Positions 26,974 to 33,978 of a stretch of DNA of 64,000 bases are shown piece by piece. The notes under the pieces are model-generated. The model did not search any database, had not been told where the DNA came from, and saw nothing but the letters and a program-made list of their open reading frames with translations. Every line of letters begins with the position of its first letter. The stretch's first letter is position 1. The stretch is taken from assembly GCA_963838885.1 (NCBI GenBank), contig CAWITB010000011.1, positions 62,001 through 126,000 on the forward strand, read 5' to 3'. Source of the stretch: JAICMB01 sp963838885 (lineage in GTDB: Bacteria; Acidobacteriota; Terriglobia; Bryobacterales; Bryobacteraceae). Both the position numbers and the translations under genes were made by a program.

Positions 26974-27552
26974 CTATCGAAGCTGCGCGAGAAGAGATTC
27001 GGCCTGCGGCTCCAGGTCCCGGTGCATCGCGACCACATCATCGAGCTGTTCGCGAGCCTCTGTAGGGTTACTCTCCGCCAGCAAGCCTTTCGCGAGATAA
27101 TAGCGCGCCTGTTCGAGGTAAGGCGTATCGCCAGTGGCTATGACCTGGCGCAGTTCGCGGTTTCCAGCGGCAAACTTTTTCGTGAACAGATCACAAATGC
27201 CGAGATAGAACCGCGCTTCCGCCGCATCGGGCTGACGTTTGACGACGGCTTCGAGGCTGTCAATGGCGCTTTGATAATCGCGCTGGGAATAATTGGAGAT
27301 CGCCGTTCGAAAATCGGGCGAATTGGCCGGCGCGCCACCCAGGTCGCGGTACGTGGGTGGATTGAAACGCCCCAGTTCCTCGTACCCATTCGCCGCCAGG
27401 CCGCCTCCCCGGCGCGGAGAAAAGCTCGCGGTGATGCCGTTTCCTTCCCGCCTCGATTGGAATACCGACCAGACGAAGATCCCGATGGCGCACAGCATAA
27501 CTATGGCGGTGCCCCAATAAATCCAGAACCACGGTTCGCGTTTGGGCTTCAA
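26974..27552 (-). CDS. Membrane-anchored TPR protein
   Basis: A 192-residue protein with one N-terminal membrane helix (WFWIYWGTAIVMLCAIGIFVW) and a tetratricopeptide-like region from ~80 to 190 (AISNYSQRDYQSAIDSLEAVV, AEARFYLGICDLFTKKFAAG, LEQARYYLAKGLLAESNPTEA). It probably tethers a protein interaction module to the inner membrane. Its start lies 45 bp from the paired palindromes at 27597-27630, so it may be under their control. It is divergent from the micro-ORF/permease locus, with 249 bp between starts. Confidence 0.8.
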   Translation of the reverse strand: MKPKREPWFWIYWGTAIVMLCAIGIFVWSVFQSRREGNGITASFSPRRGGGLAANGYEELGRFNPPTYRDLGGAPANSPDFRTAISNYSQRDYQSAIDSLEAVVKRQPDAAEARFYLGICDLFTKKFAAGNRELRQVIATGDTPYLEQARYYLAKGLLAESNPTEAREQLDDVVAMHRDLEPQAESLLAQLR

Positions 27553-27596
27553 CTGTCATTTTACCGCCAGGACCCGGGGAGCGCGCCGGTTTGGAA

Positions 27597-27630
27597 TATC
27601 CGATCGGATAGACCTATCCAATCGGATAGG
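27597..27630. promoter_or_regulatory. Paired palindromes, probable operator
   Basis: TATCCGATCGGATA (27597-27610) is a perfect 14-bp palindrome. Next to it, CCTATCC-AATC-GGATAGG (27613-27630) has perfect 7-bp arms. Their centres are 18 bp apart, just under two helical turns, and both contain the half-site ATCGGATA or its complement. This is the pattern of a dimeric regulator bound at two sites. They lie 45-78 bp upstream of the TPR gene start and 172 bp upstream of the first micro-ORF, so either or both could be controlled. The cognate regulator is unknown. Confidence 0.65.
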
Positions 27631-27801
27631 CGATGGAACCGTTGCGCGGGGCCGTCCTGCGTGGGCTCCTAAGCGTCGCGATCAAGCGGAATCAGTAATT
27701 TACCTAGATCGGACTGAGGCGTTCTCTGTAGTACGAAAGTTGGTCAGGCGATTGCCTTAGAAAGAGCGTCAGCCACTACAAAATAAAGGAAAAATAAAAA
27801 A

Positions 27802-27852
27802 ATGAAAATTAAAACGAATGTAAAGTCCGGCGGCGCCGTTTGGGGCGATTAG
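27802..27852 (+). CDS. Micro-ORF 1, 16-residue peptide MKIKTNVKSGGAVWGD
   Basis: A 16-codon ORF with AAAGGA about 12 bases upstream. Its product is basic at the N-terminus (three Lys in positions 2-8) and ends Gly-Ala-Val-Trp-Gly-Asp. A near-identical ORF follows at 27914. Codon differences between the two are synonymous at four positions (Ile, Thr, Gly, Ala) and the rest change residues mostly conservatively (Val/Ile, Gly/Ser), which suggests selection on the peptide. The stop codon sits in the loop of a small GGGGC/GCCCC hairpin. No modification enzyme or protease gene is adjacent. It could be a peptide signal, a ribosomally made natural-product precursor or a translated leader. Confidence 0.6.
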   Translation: MKIKTNVKSGGAVWGD

Positions 27853-27857
27853 GCCCC
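27842..27857 (+). promoter_or_regulatory. Small hairpin across the stop of micro-ORF 1
   Basis: GGGGC, the loop GATTAG, then GCCCC. The stop codon TAG of micro-ORF 1 lies in the loop. A 5-bp stem is weak alone but would form when the ribosome leaves the end of ORF 1. No counterpart follows micro-ORF 2. Confidence 0.35.
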
Positions 27858-27913
27858 GCGGAGCTCGAACACGCACGACGCCAATAAAAAACCACTAAAG
27901 GAAAGGAGAAGCC

Positions 27914-27964
27914 ATGAAAATCAAAACTCGAATCAAGTCCGGAAGCGCGGTTTGGGGCACTTAG
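27914..27964 (+). CDS. Micro-ORF 2, 16-residue peptide MKIKTRIKSGSAVWGT
   Basis: Paralogue of micro-ORF 1, 61 bp downstream. AAAGGAAAGGAG directly before the start (27898-27908) is an excellent ribosome binding site. Positions 1-5, 8-9, 10 and 12-15 are identical to micro-ORF 1: MKIKT, KSG, AVWG. Changes are Asn to Arg, Val to Ile, Gly to Ser and Asp to Thr. It ends 112 bp before the permease gene. Identical length and spacing argue against chance. The product is too short for a fold, so it must be a signal, precursor, toxin or leader. Confidence 0.6.
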   Translation: MKIKTRIKSGSAVWGT

Positions 27965-28001
27965 TAAGCTCCTGCGAGACATCTTTTTGCGACCACAGAT
28001 C

Positions 28002-28048
28002 TGGACCGCGGCCTCTTCCACCAGGGGACGCGGTCCAAAATATTTTGG
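28002..28048 (+). promoter_or_regulatory. Inverted-repeat region before the permease gene
   Basis: TGGACCGCG (28002-28010) pairs perfectly with CGCGGTCCA (28029-28037) across an 18-base loop. CCAAAATATTTTGG (28035-28048) is a perfect 14-bp palindrome overlapping the right arm, so the two structures are mutually exclusive. The arrangement, between micro-ORF 2 and the permease start at 28076, could be an attenuator, a leaky terminator or a DNA operator. Confidence 0.55.
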
Positions 28049-28075
28049 CCCTTAATAATGCAATAGACTCGATAA

Positions 28076-30553
28076 ATGGATCCGTTTTTGTCATCCTTAC
28101 TGAGCGACGTTCGATATTCCTGCCGCGTGCTGCTGCGGAATCCCGGCCCGACGCTGATTGCCGTGCTCGCATTGACGCTCGCGATTGGCGCCAACACCGC
28201 CATTTTCAGCGTCGTCGACGGAGTGTTGCTGCGGCCGTTACGCTATACGGATCCGCAGAGGCTGGCGGTCCTCTGGGAGACGAACCTTAGCAAAGGAATT
28301 CGCGAGTTCGACGTCACGGCTCCCGATTATCGCGACTGGAAAGAGCTACAGCACTCTTTCGAGCGCATCGCGGCCTTTCGCGCCCAGCCCTCGATCCTGA
28401 GTGGACGCGGCATTCCGGAGCGCCTCGAGACAGCCCTGGTATCGCCTGGCATTTTTGAGCTGCTGGGGGCGCGCGTATGGCTCGGCCGTCCCTTTCAACC
28501 CGGCGAAGACGTGCCGGGACGCAATCATGTCGCGGTTCTGAGTCACGGTCTGTGGCAGCGACGTTTCGGCGGTGACGCCGCGGTCCTCGGCAAGTCGTTG
28601 ACCCTCGATGGGAACGACTACATTGTCGTGGGCGTCACCGCTCCTGGGTTCCGGCTGCCTGATACAACGGCCGAGATCTGGCTTCCCTACACTCTCGACG
28701 CCAAGGAACTGCTGGAGATGGGCGATAAGAATCCGGCGCATGCGGCGCGCTCGGCGATGCACACGCTTAAGGTGATGGGACGTTTGAAGCCCGGCGTGAG
28801 CGTGGAGCGGGCGCGCGCGGAGATGCAGTCCATCGCGCGGGGACTGGAGCGGGAGTATCCGGACATCAATGCGGGCTGGAGCGCGAACGTGGTTCGCATG
28901 GATGAACAGATGGTGGGCGACATCCGTCCCACTCTGTTAACGCTGCTTGGCGCGGTTGGCTTCGTGCTCCTCATCGCGTGCATGAACGTGGCAAACCTGC
29001 TGTTGGCGCAAAGCCGCGCGCGGCAGAAGGAGATTGCGGTGCGGCTGGCACTGGGGGCGGGGAAATGGCGCATCATGCGTCAACTGCTGACGGGAAGCCT
29101 GTTGCTTTCCGTTGTTAGCGGCCTGCTGGGCCTGGCGCTGGCCTACTGGGGCGTGCGCGCGCTGGTGGCGCTTAGCCCGGCTAACCTGCCACGGCTCGAC
29201 GAGGTAAAAGTCGATGGTCGCGTGCTGGCATTCACGCTGCTGGTATCGCTCCTCACGGGCGTGCTATTCGGCATCGGACCGGCGATCGTGTCGGCCAGAA
29301 ACCGCTTGAACGAGGTCTTGAAGGCCGCCGGCCGCAGTTCCATGGCTAGCGTCCGGGCACGGCGCCTGGGGCGCACGCTCGTGGTTGCGGAAGTGGCTCT
29401 ATCAGTGGTGCTGCTGGCCGGCGCGGCGCTGACGATCCGCAGCTTCGCGGAGCTGCAGGGCGTCGATCCGGGCTTTCGTCCGGATCATTTGCTGACCATG
29501 CGGTTGGCGCTGCCGGAATCGCGCTACGACGGGGCCAAAGTGGGTCAATTCTATGGCCGGCTGATCGACCGCGTGCGGAACGTTCCAGGAGTGCTGCTGG
29601 CCGGCATCGCGCGCGATCTGCCTTTGAGCGGGAGCGATCCGAGCCTGAACTTTATCGTGGAGCATCGCCCGGCCCTGGCCTCGAGCGATCAGCCGCGTGC
29701 GAAATATCGCGCCGTCAGCGCGGATTATTTCGCCGCCATGGGGATTCCGCTTTTGAAGGGACGCTTCTTTACCGCCGCCGACGGAGCGAATACTCCGACC
29801 ATCGCGATCGTCAACGATACAATGGCGCGGCGCTTCTTCCCCAACGAGGAACCGTTGGGAAAGCGCATTCAGAGCGGCTTTGAGGGCAGTCCCTGGTGCA
29901 CCATCGTCGGCGTAATCGGCAATGTCAAGCACGCCGGGTTGGACGCCGAGACAAACGCCGAGATGTATTATCCGTATTTGCAAGTGCCGCCTTCGTTCAT
30001 GAGCTTCGTGGAGGGAACGATGACGCTGCTGGTGCGCACCGGAGCGGAGCCGGCGCCGATGGCGCGCGCCATCGCGGGTCAGGTGCAAGCGCTCGACCCT
30101 GAGGAGGCCGTTTTTCAGGTCGCCACCATGCAGGACCTGCTGCAAGGCTCGGTGGCGCAGCCGCGCTTCCGGGCATTTCTGCTCGGCATTTTCGCGCTCG
30201 TCGCGTTAGTGCTCGCCGTAAGCGGGCTATATGGTCTGATTTCCTATTCCGTGAGCCAACGGTCGAACGAGTTGGGCGTGCGCGCGGCGTTGGGCGCTCA
30301 AAAAGGCGACCTGCTGCGATTGGTTTTAGGCGAAGGCGCGCGACTGGCGATCGCGGGAGTTGCCGCCGGAGTGGTGCTGGCGCTGGCTTTGGCGCGCACC
30401 GTTTCGAAACTGCTCTACGGAGTGAAACCGCACGATCCGTTGACGTTCGTCGCCATCCCGGCGCTACTTCTCGCCGTCGCTCTGTTGGCGAGCTACGTGC
30501 CGGCGCGGCGGGCGACGCGCACCGATCCGACCATCGCGCTGCGCCAGGAATAG
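28076..30553 (+). CDS. ADOP/MacB-type ABC transporter permease
   Basis: An intact 825-residue duplicated permease. Opening motif RNPGPTLIAVLALTLAIGANTAIFSVVDGVLLRPLRY is the first FtsX membrane helix. A MacB-like periplasmic core follows, then membrane helices with QKEIAVRLALGAGKWRIMRQLL at ~325, a second periplasmic core and a final FtsX domain with YSVSQRSNELGVRAALGAQKG, ending YVPARRATRTDPTIALRQE. It lacks the ~60-residue cytoplasmic N-terminal extension seen in the padR-linked copy, and there is no padR beside it. No ATPase is encoded nearby. Export of a peptide or lipoprotein is inferred from the family. Located 112 bp after two micro-ORFs, it is a candidate exporter or immunity factor for their products. 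No strong ribosome binding site is visible. Confidence 0.9.
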   Translation: MDPFLSSLLSDVRYSCRVLLRNPGPTLIAVLALTLAIGANTAIFSVVDGVLLRPLRYTDPQRLAVLWETNLSKGIREFDVTAPDYRDWKELQHSFERIAAFRAQPSILSGRGIPERLETALVSPGIFELLGARVWLGRPFQPGEDVPGRNHVAVLSHGLWQRRFGGDAAVLGKSLTLDGNDYIVVGVTAPGFRLPDTTAEIWLPYTLDAKELLEMGDKNPAHAARSAMHTLKVMGRLKPGVSVERARAEMQSIARGLEREYPDINAGWSANVVRMDEQMVGDIRPTLLTLLGAVGFVLLIACMNVANLLLAQSRARQKEIAVRLALGAGKWRIMRQLLTGSLLLSVVSGLLGLALAYWGVRALVALSPANLPRLDEVKVDGRVLAFTLLVSLLTGVLFGIGPAIVSARNRLNEVLKAAGRSSMASVRARRLGRTLVVAEVALSVVLLAGAALTIRSFAELQGVDPGFRPDHLLTMRLALPESRYDGAKVGQFYGRLIDRVRNVPGVLLAGIARDLPLSGSDPSLNFIVEHRPALASSDQPRAKYRAVSADYFAAMGIPLLKGRFFTAADGANTPTIAIVNDTMARRFFPNEEPLGKRIQSGFEGSPWCTIVGVIGNVKHAGLDAETNAEMYYPYLQVPPSFMSFVEGTMTLLVRTGAEPAPMARAIAGQVQALDPEEAVFQVATMQDLLQGSVAQPRFRAFLLGIFALVALVLAVSGLYGLISYSVSQRSNELGVRAALGAQKGDLLRLVLGEGARLAIAGVAAGVVLALALARTVSKLLYGVKPHDPLTFVAIPALLLAVALLASYVPARRATRTDPTIALRQE

Positions 30554-30562
30554 ATCAATCAT

Positions 30563-30943
30563 TTAATTCTGTAAGCGAACGCATCCTCGACAAAGCGATC
30601 GCCGATCATGTGTCCACCAATGCGCGTACCTTCGATGATCTTGTATTTCGTATAATGGCGGCGCAGCGCGCGAATGAAAGGGTCCGTCATGCTCATGATG
30701 AACAGAGGGGGTGTTTGGCGGACAGCAATATTGGCCGGCATCCAACGCTTTATGGACCAATCCATATGCGTCCTGGTAGCGTTCTGTCTCGAGCGAGCGG
30801 GCCGCCAGCACGTAGCGCCAATCTTCGTACTCGGGAAGAATGGCCCACATCGCTACGCTGACCTTCAGGCCGGCGTGGTCCAGAGCTTGCAGGACCTTTT
30901 CGCCCATGGCAAGATCCGGGCCGATCAATGCCGCCTTACCCAA
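30563..30943 (-). pseudogene. Conserved hypothetical partner of HEPN protein, frameshifted
   Basis: Reads MGKAALIGPDLAMGEKVLQA... LKVSVAMWAILPEYEDWRYVLAARSLETERYQDAYGLVH in one frame and, after a shift near 30730, IAVRQTPPLFIMSMTDPFIR... IIEGTRIGGHMIGDRFVEDAFAYRIK in another. Joined, this is a ~120-residue protein of a kind usually encoded directly after a HEPN-domain gene, as here. Its role in such pairs is unknown to me. The single frame break makes the current copy non-functional unless it is a sequencing error. Confidence 0.6.
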
Positions 30944-31336
30944 GCCAGAACTCCATGATCGAGATTTCCAACTGCCTCCACGAGAGCCGCAGCGCGCTTC
31001 TTGTCATATGTAGCATACCGGCTTTGCTCCGACCAGGTTTCAACGACTTCCCAGAGGTTATGGAACACGTCATCCGTCTCAATTGCCTCCCTATGGGCCT
31101 CTTCGAGTCCGGCCATTCTGACAAGCTCGCATCAGATTATGCGTATGGCTGCGGATCACCCGGCTCTTATCCGGGAAATCGTGCCTCATGGTTTGCCGTG
31201 CGATACATGCCTTGAGCTCGCATTCAACTGCATATCCAGCGAGATAGAACGCGCCGCTGTAAAAACCCGATTTGAGCAGGGATTGTGCTTCCTTGAGCCG
31301 GATGCGAGAGAGGTTCTGGAACTCCTTTCGGTTCAC
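30925..31336 (-). pseudogene. HEPN domain protein, frameshifted
   Basis: The first frame from 31336 gives MNRKEFQNLSRIRLKEAQSLLKSG and LAGYAVECELKACIARQTM, a typical HEPN helix pair. After an extra A near 31115 the second frame continues MAGLEEAHREAIETDDVFHNLWEVVETWSEQSRY and AAALVEAVGNLDHGVLAWVRRH. Intact it would be ~135 residues. HEPN proteins often act as RNases in toxin-antitoxin or abortive-infection modules; a conserved partner gene follows and overlaps. The start overlaps the end of the Gfo/Idh/MocA gene. Confidence 0.65.
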
Positions 31337-32319
31337 AGGCCGACGCCCACGCGGCGGCCGGCGGCGAGGATTTTTTCGATCGCTTCCATATTCTTCAAGG
31401 CGTCCTCGAGCGGCACTGGAACGGGCGTGCCTTCTTGAACGGCGCGCGAAAAATCGTCGCCTTGCAGAGCGTATTGATCGCAGGCCGGGAACTCTTCGGT
31501 TTCAATGCCGCTCCCGTCGCCGACCGTTATACGAGTAGGCGCGTCCGGCGGCGCATTGAACGGGATCTCGACTTCCACCCGTCCCTTCGTTCCGAAGAAC
31601 TGCATGCGCTGATAGGGGACCAGCTGCGTGCTGCACGTAAAGATGGACTGGCCCGACGGAAATTCCAGAATTGCCGAGGCCAGCCGGTCGGTCTTCATAA
31701 CCGGATCGTAATCGAGCGCGGCCATCGCGGTCGTGGGCTCCTCGTCGAAAATCCATCGCGAAATGGTGATCGGGTAGCAGCCGATATCCATCAGGCCGCC
31801 ACCGCCGAACTCCGCAATGTTGCGGATGTTTTCCGGGTTCGCGTTGTAATAGCTGAAGAAGCCGAGAATGGAGCGAAGCTCGCCGATGCGGCCGGAGCGG
31901 ACGATCTCGCGCGTGCGCAGCCATTGGGGATGCGAGCGCACCATGAACGCCTCGCCCATTTTTACTCCGGCGCGGTCGCGCGCGACGATCATCTCGCCGC
32001 ATTCGGCGCTGCTGAGCGCGATAGGCTTTTCGCACAGCACGTGCTTGCCGGCTTCCGCCGCCCGGATCGACCACGGGGCGTGCAGATGGTTCGGGAGCGG
32101 GTTGTAAACCACGTCGATGTCGCGATCGGCGAGAAGCTCTTCGTAGGAGCCGTAAGCTTTCGGAATGCCGAGGTCGTGGGCGGCCCGCTCGGCTTTTGTG
32201 CGATCGCGCGAGGCAATGGCGGTGATCTCGGCGCGGCGGCACTGCTTCATTCCTGGAATTACTTTCTTCGTGGCGATTGCGGCAACGCCCAGAACGCCCC
32301 AGCGCAGTTTGTTATTCAC
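31333..32319 (-). CDS. Gfo/Idh/MocA family oxidoreductase
   Basis: A 328-residue NAD(P)-dependent sugar dehydrogenase-type enzyme. The Rossmann N-terminus is RWGVLGVAAIATKKVIPGM; GVAAIA replaces the classical GxGxxG but is common in the family. The catalytic lysine lies in LCEKPIAL near residue 97. GGGGLMDIGCYPI near residue 170 is the C-terminal domain signature. It may act on xylose, anhydrofructose or a related sugar, but the substrate is not readable. Its start overlaps the end of the deformylase gene by four bases (ATGA-type), suggesting an operon of unrelated functions. Confidence 0.9.
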   Translation of the reverse strand: MNNKLRWGVLGVAAIATKKVIPGMKQCRRAEITAIASRDRTKAERAAHDLGIPKAYGSYEELLADRDIDVVYNPLPNHLHAPWSIRAAEAGKHVLCEKPIALSSAECGEMIVARDRAGVKMGEAFMVRSHPQWLRTREIVRSGRIGELRSILGFFSYYNANPENIRNIAEFGGGGLMDIGCYPITISRWIFDEEPTTAMAALDYDPVMKTDRLASAILEFPSGQSIFTCSTQLVPYQRMQFFGTKGRVEVEIPFNAPPDAPTRITVGDGSGIETEEFPACDQYALQGDDFSRAVQEGTPVPVPLEDALKNMEAIEKILAAGRRVGVGL

Positions 32320-32891
32320 GATCGCAGTGTACTACCGCAACGTTTGTCGTTCGCGTAGCGGCTCAGGTTCCCGGCCGTCGTGAAGGAGCGCGTCATCATG
32401 CGGTCGATATAAACGGTCCCGTTGAGATGATCGATCTCGTGCTGCAGGATGCGCGCGTGCCAACCGCTGGCTTCAATGATGCACGGTTCCGCGTTTTGGT
32501 CGAGGCATTCCACCCGCGCCCGGCGGGCGCGAGGGACAATGGCGCTGAAACCGGGCAGACTCAGGCAGCCCTCGAAGAATTCAAGTCCCGGCTCTTCCAG
32601 CGTGATGACGGGGTTAACGATTACCTGAAAAGGAACGGGCCGGCGCTCGCGCTGCTCCAAAACCTCCGGATTCATGCCGCGCAACAACTCCTCGCGGTCC
32701 TCGATCACGGCGAGCTGCAGCGGCAGGCCGATTTGAGGCGCCGCCAAGCCGACGCCCGGCGCGTCATACATCGTCTCGCGCATCAGCTCAATGAGCTGGC
32801 GCACCGCGGTAGAGCGGATTTCATCGCGGGAAAGCGGCCGCGCCTGACGGCGCAAGACCGGGTCGCCCACTTGAACGATTTTGAGGACCAC
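32316..32891 (-). CDS. def: Peptide deformylase
   Basis: A 191-residue metalloenzyme removing formyl groups from nascent proteins. All three family motifs are complete: GVGLAAPQIG at 46-55, EGCLS with metal ligand C109, and HEIDHLNG with H151, E152 and H155. A 25-residue insertion (EELLRGMNPEVLEQRERRPVPF) before the second motif is seen in some type 1 or type 3 deformylases. It is followed by the Gfo/Idh/MocA gene with four bases of overlap. No fmt gene lies nearby, so it is not in the common def-fmt operon. Confidence 0.95.
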   Translation of the reverse strand: MVLKIVQVGDPVLRRQARPLSRDEIRSTAVRQLIELMRETMYDAPGVGLAAPQIGLPLQLAVIEDREELLRGMNPEVLEQRERRPVPFQVIVNPVITLEEPGLEFFEGCLSLPGFSAIVPRARRARVECLDQNAEPCIIEASGWHARILQHEIDHLNGTVYIDRMMTRSFTTAGNLSRYANDKRCGSTLRS

Positions 32892-32900
32892 TTATCAGCG

Positions 32901-33959
32901 TTACCACAAAGACAGTTGGGCGTCCGCGAGCTGTTCCGGAATATACGAAGGATCCCGCGGCCGCAGGCCGTGCCGCGCCACAATTTCCTTGACGCGGGCC
33001 GACAGCATCTCGGGATAATATCCGCGCAGGTAGGCATTATTCGCAAACAGCCCTTTGTATTTCCAGATGAGATGCGGAAAGCGCTCTTCGATAAAAGGCA
33101 AAAACACGGCGCGGGAGCACGGCTTCAGAAACAGACAATGGGCGCTGAAGGCCACTGCGCCGGCATCCGCCGCGGCGGCGCAGATGGCGTCCAGGTTGCG
33201 CTCGCTGTCGGTCAGGAACGGCATCACGGGATTTCCCAGGACGGTTACCCCAACGCCCTGCGCTGCAAGCTTGCGCACCGCATTCAAACGCAGCGCCGGC
33301 CTGGGCGCGAGCGGCTCGATCAGACGGGCCAGTTTCTCGTCCATCGTCGTGATCGTGAGATTGACATGCGCCACGTTATGCTCCGAGATGGCCTTTAGCA
33401 GCGCCGCGTCTCTGGAGATAAGATCCGATTTCGTAGTGATGCCGATTTTCAAGCCGCGCTCCTTCGCGATGGCCTCCAGGATTTTTCGCGTAATCCCATA
33501 GCGGCGCTCGGCCGGTTGATAAGGGTCCGTCGCGGTGCCGATCCATAAGGATTGACCCGGTTTTACCTTCGACAGCTCGGCGCGAAACAGAGCCGGGTTA
33601 AAACGCTTGGCGTAAATCTTGCGCTCGAACTGTTGCGGGTCGCGCAGCTCCATAAATTCGTGGGCATAGCGCGCGTAACAGTATTTGCATCCGAATTCGC
33701 AGCCGCGATAAGGGTTGACGGTCCACACAAAAGGCATGCGCGTACCAGAACAGCGGCCCACGAAACTGCGCGCTTCAATCTCGAAATATTCGACGCGCTG
33801 TTTCGCTTCGATCAGGGGACTTCGGGCGGCGAGTCTGGCGATACCGACCAGCGGCGATGCAGGAGAGTCTTCGAACAACACATAACCTCTCCCTTTATAT
33901 TCGCCTTTTATTCGCCCAGACGCAAGCACTTCTCCGCCAAGTTCTATGGAAAGCTCCAC
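32901..33959 (-). CDS. Radical SAM protein, SPL-like (PA0069/Rv2578c type)
   Basis: A 352-residue radical SAM enzyme with the CX3CX2C cluster C87-C91-C94 in RGCEFGCKYCYARYAHEFM. WIGTATDPYQPAERRYGITRKIL is typical of the spore-photoproduct-lyase-like group often annotated as PA0069-family. LKIGITTKSDLISRDAALL and TITTMDEKLARLIEP are further family markers. The group's reaction is not established; a DNA-repair role is only guessed from similarity to SPL. The conserved region begins near residue 45, so the N-terminal 40 residues are less certain, and the start may be internal. Confidence 0.88.
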   Translation of the reverse strand: MELSIELGGEVLASGRIKGEYKGRGYVLFEDSPASPLVGIARLAARSPLIEAKQRVEYFEIEARSFVGRCSGTRMPFVWTVNPYRGCEFGCKYCYARYAHEFMELRDPQQFERKIYAKRFNPALFRAELSKVKPGQSLWIGTATDPYQPAERRYGITRKILEAIAKERGLKIGITTKSDLISRDAALLKAISEHNVAHVNLTITTMDEKLARLIEPLAPRPALRLNAVRKLAAQGVGVTVLGNPVMPFLTDSERNLDAICAAAADAGAVAFSAHCLFLKPCSRAVFLPFIEERFPHLIWKYKGLFANNAYLRGYYPEMLSARVKEIVARHGLRPRDPSYIPEQLADAQLSLW

Positions 33960-33978
33960 AGCGACGTGCCGTGGCCTT

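Noticed and set aside
27802..27964. Trp-operon-like attenuator leader
   Set aside because: The micro-ORFs have only one Trp codon each and the downstream gene is a permease, not an amino acid biosynthesis gene.
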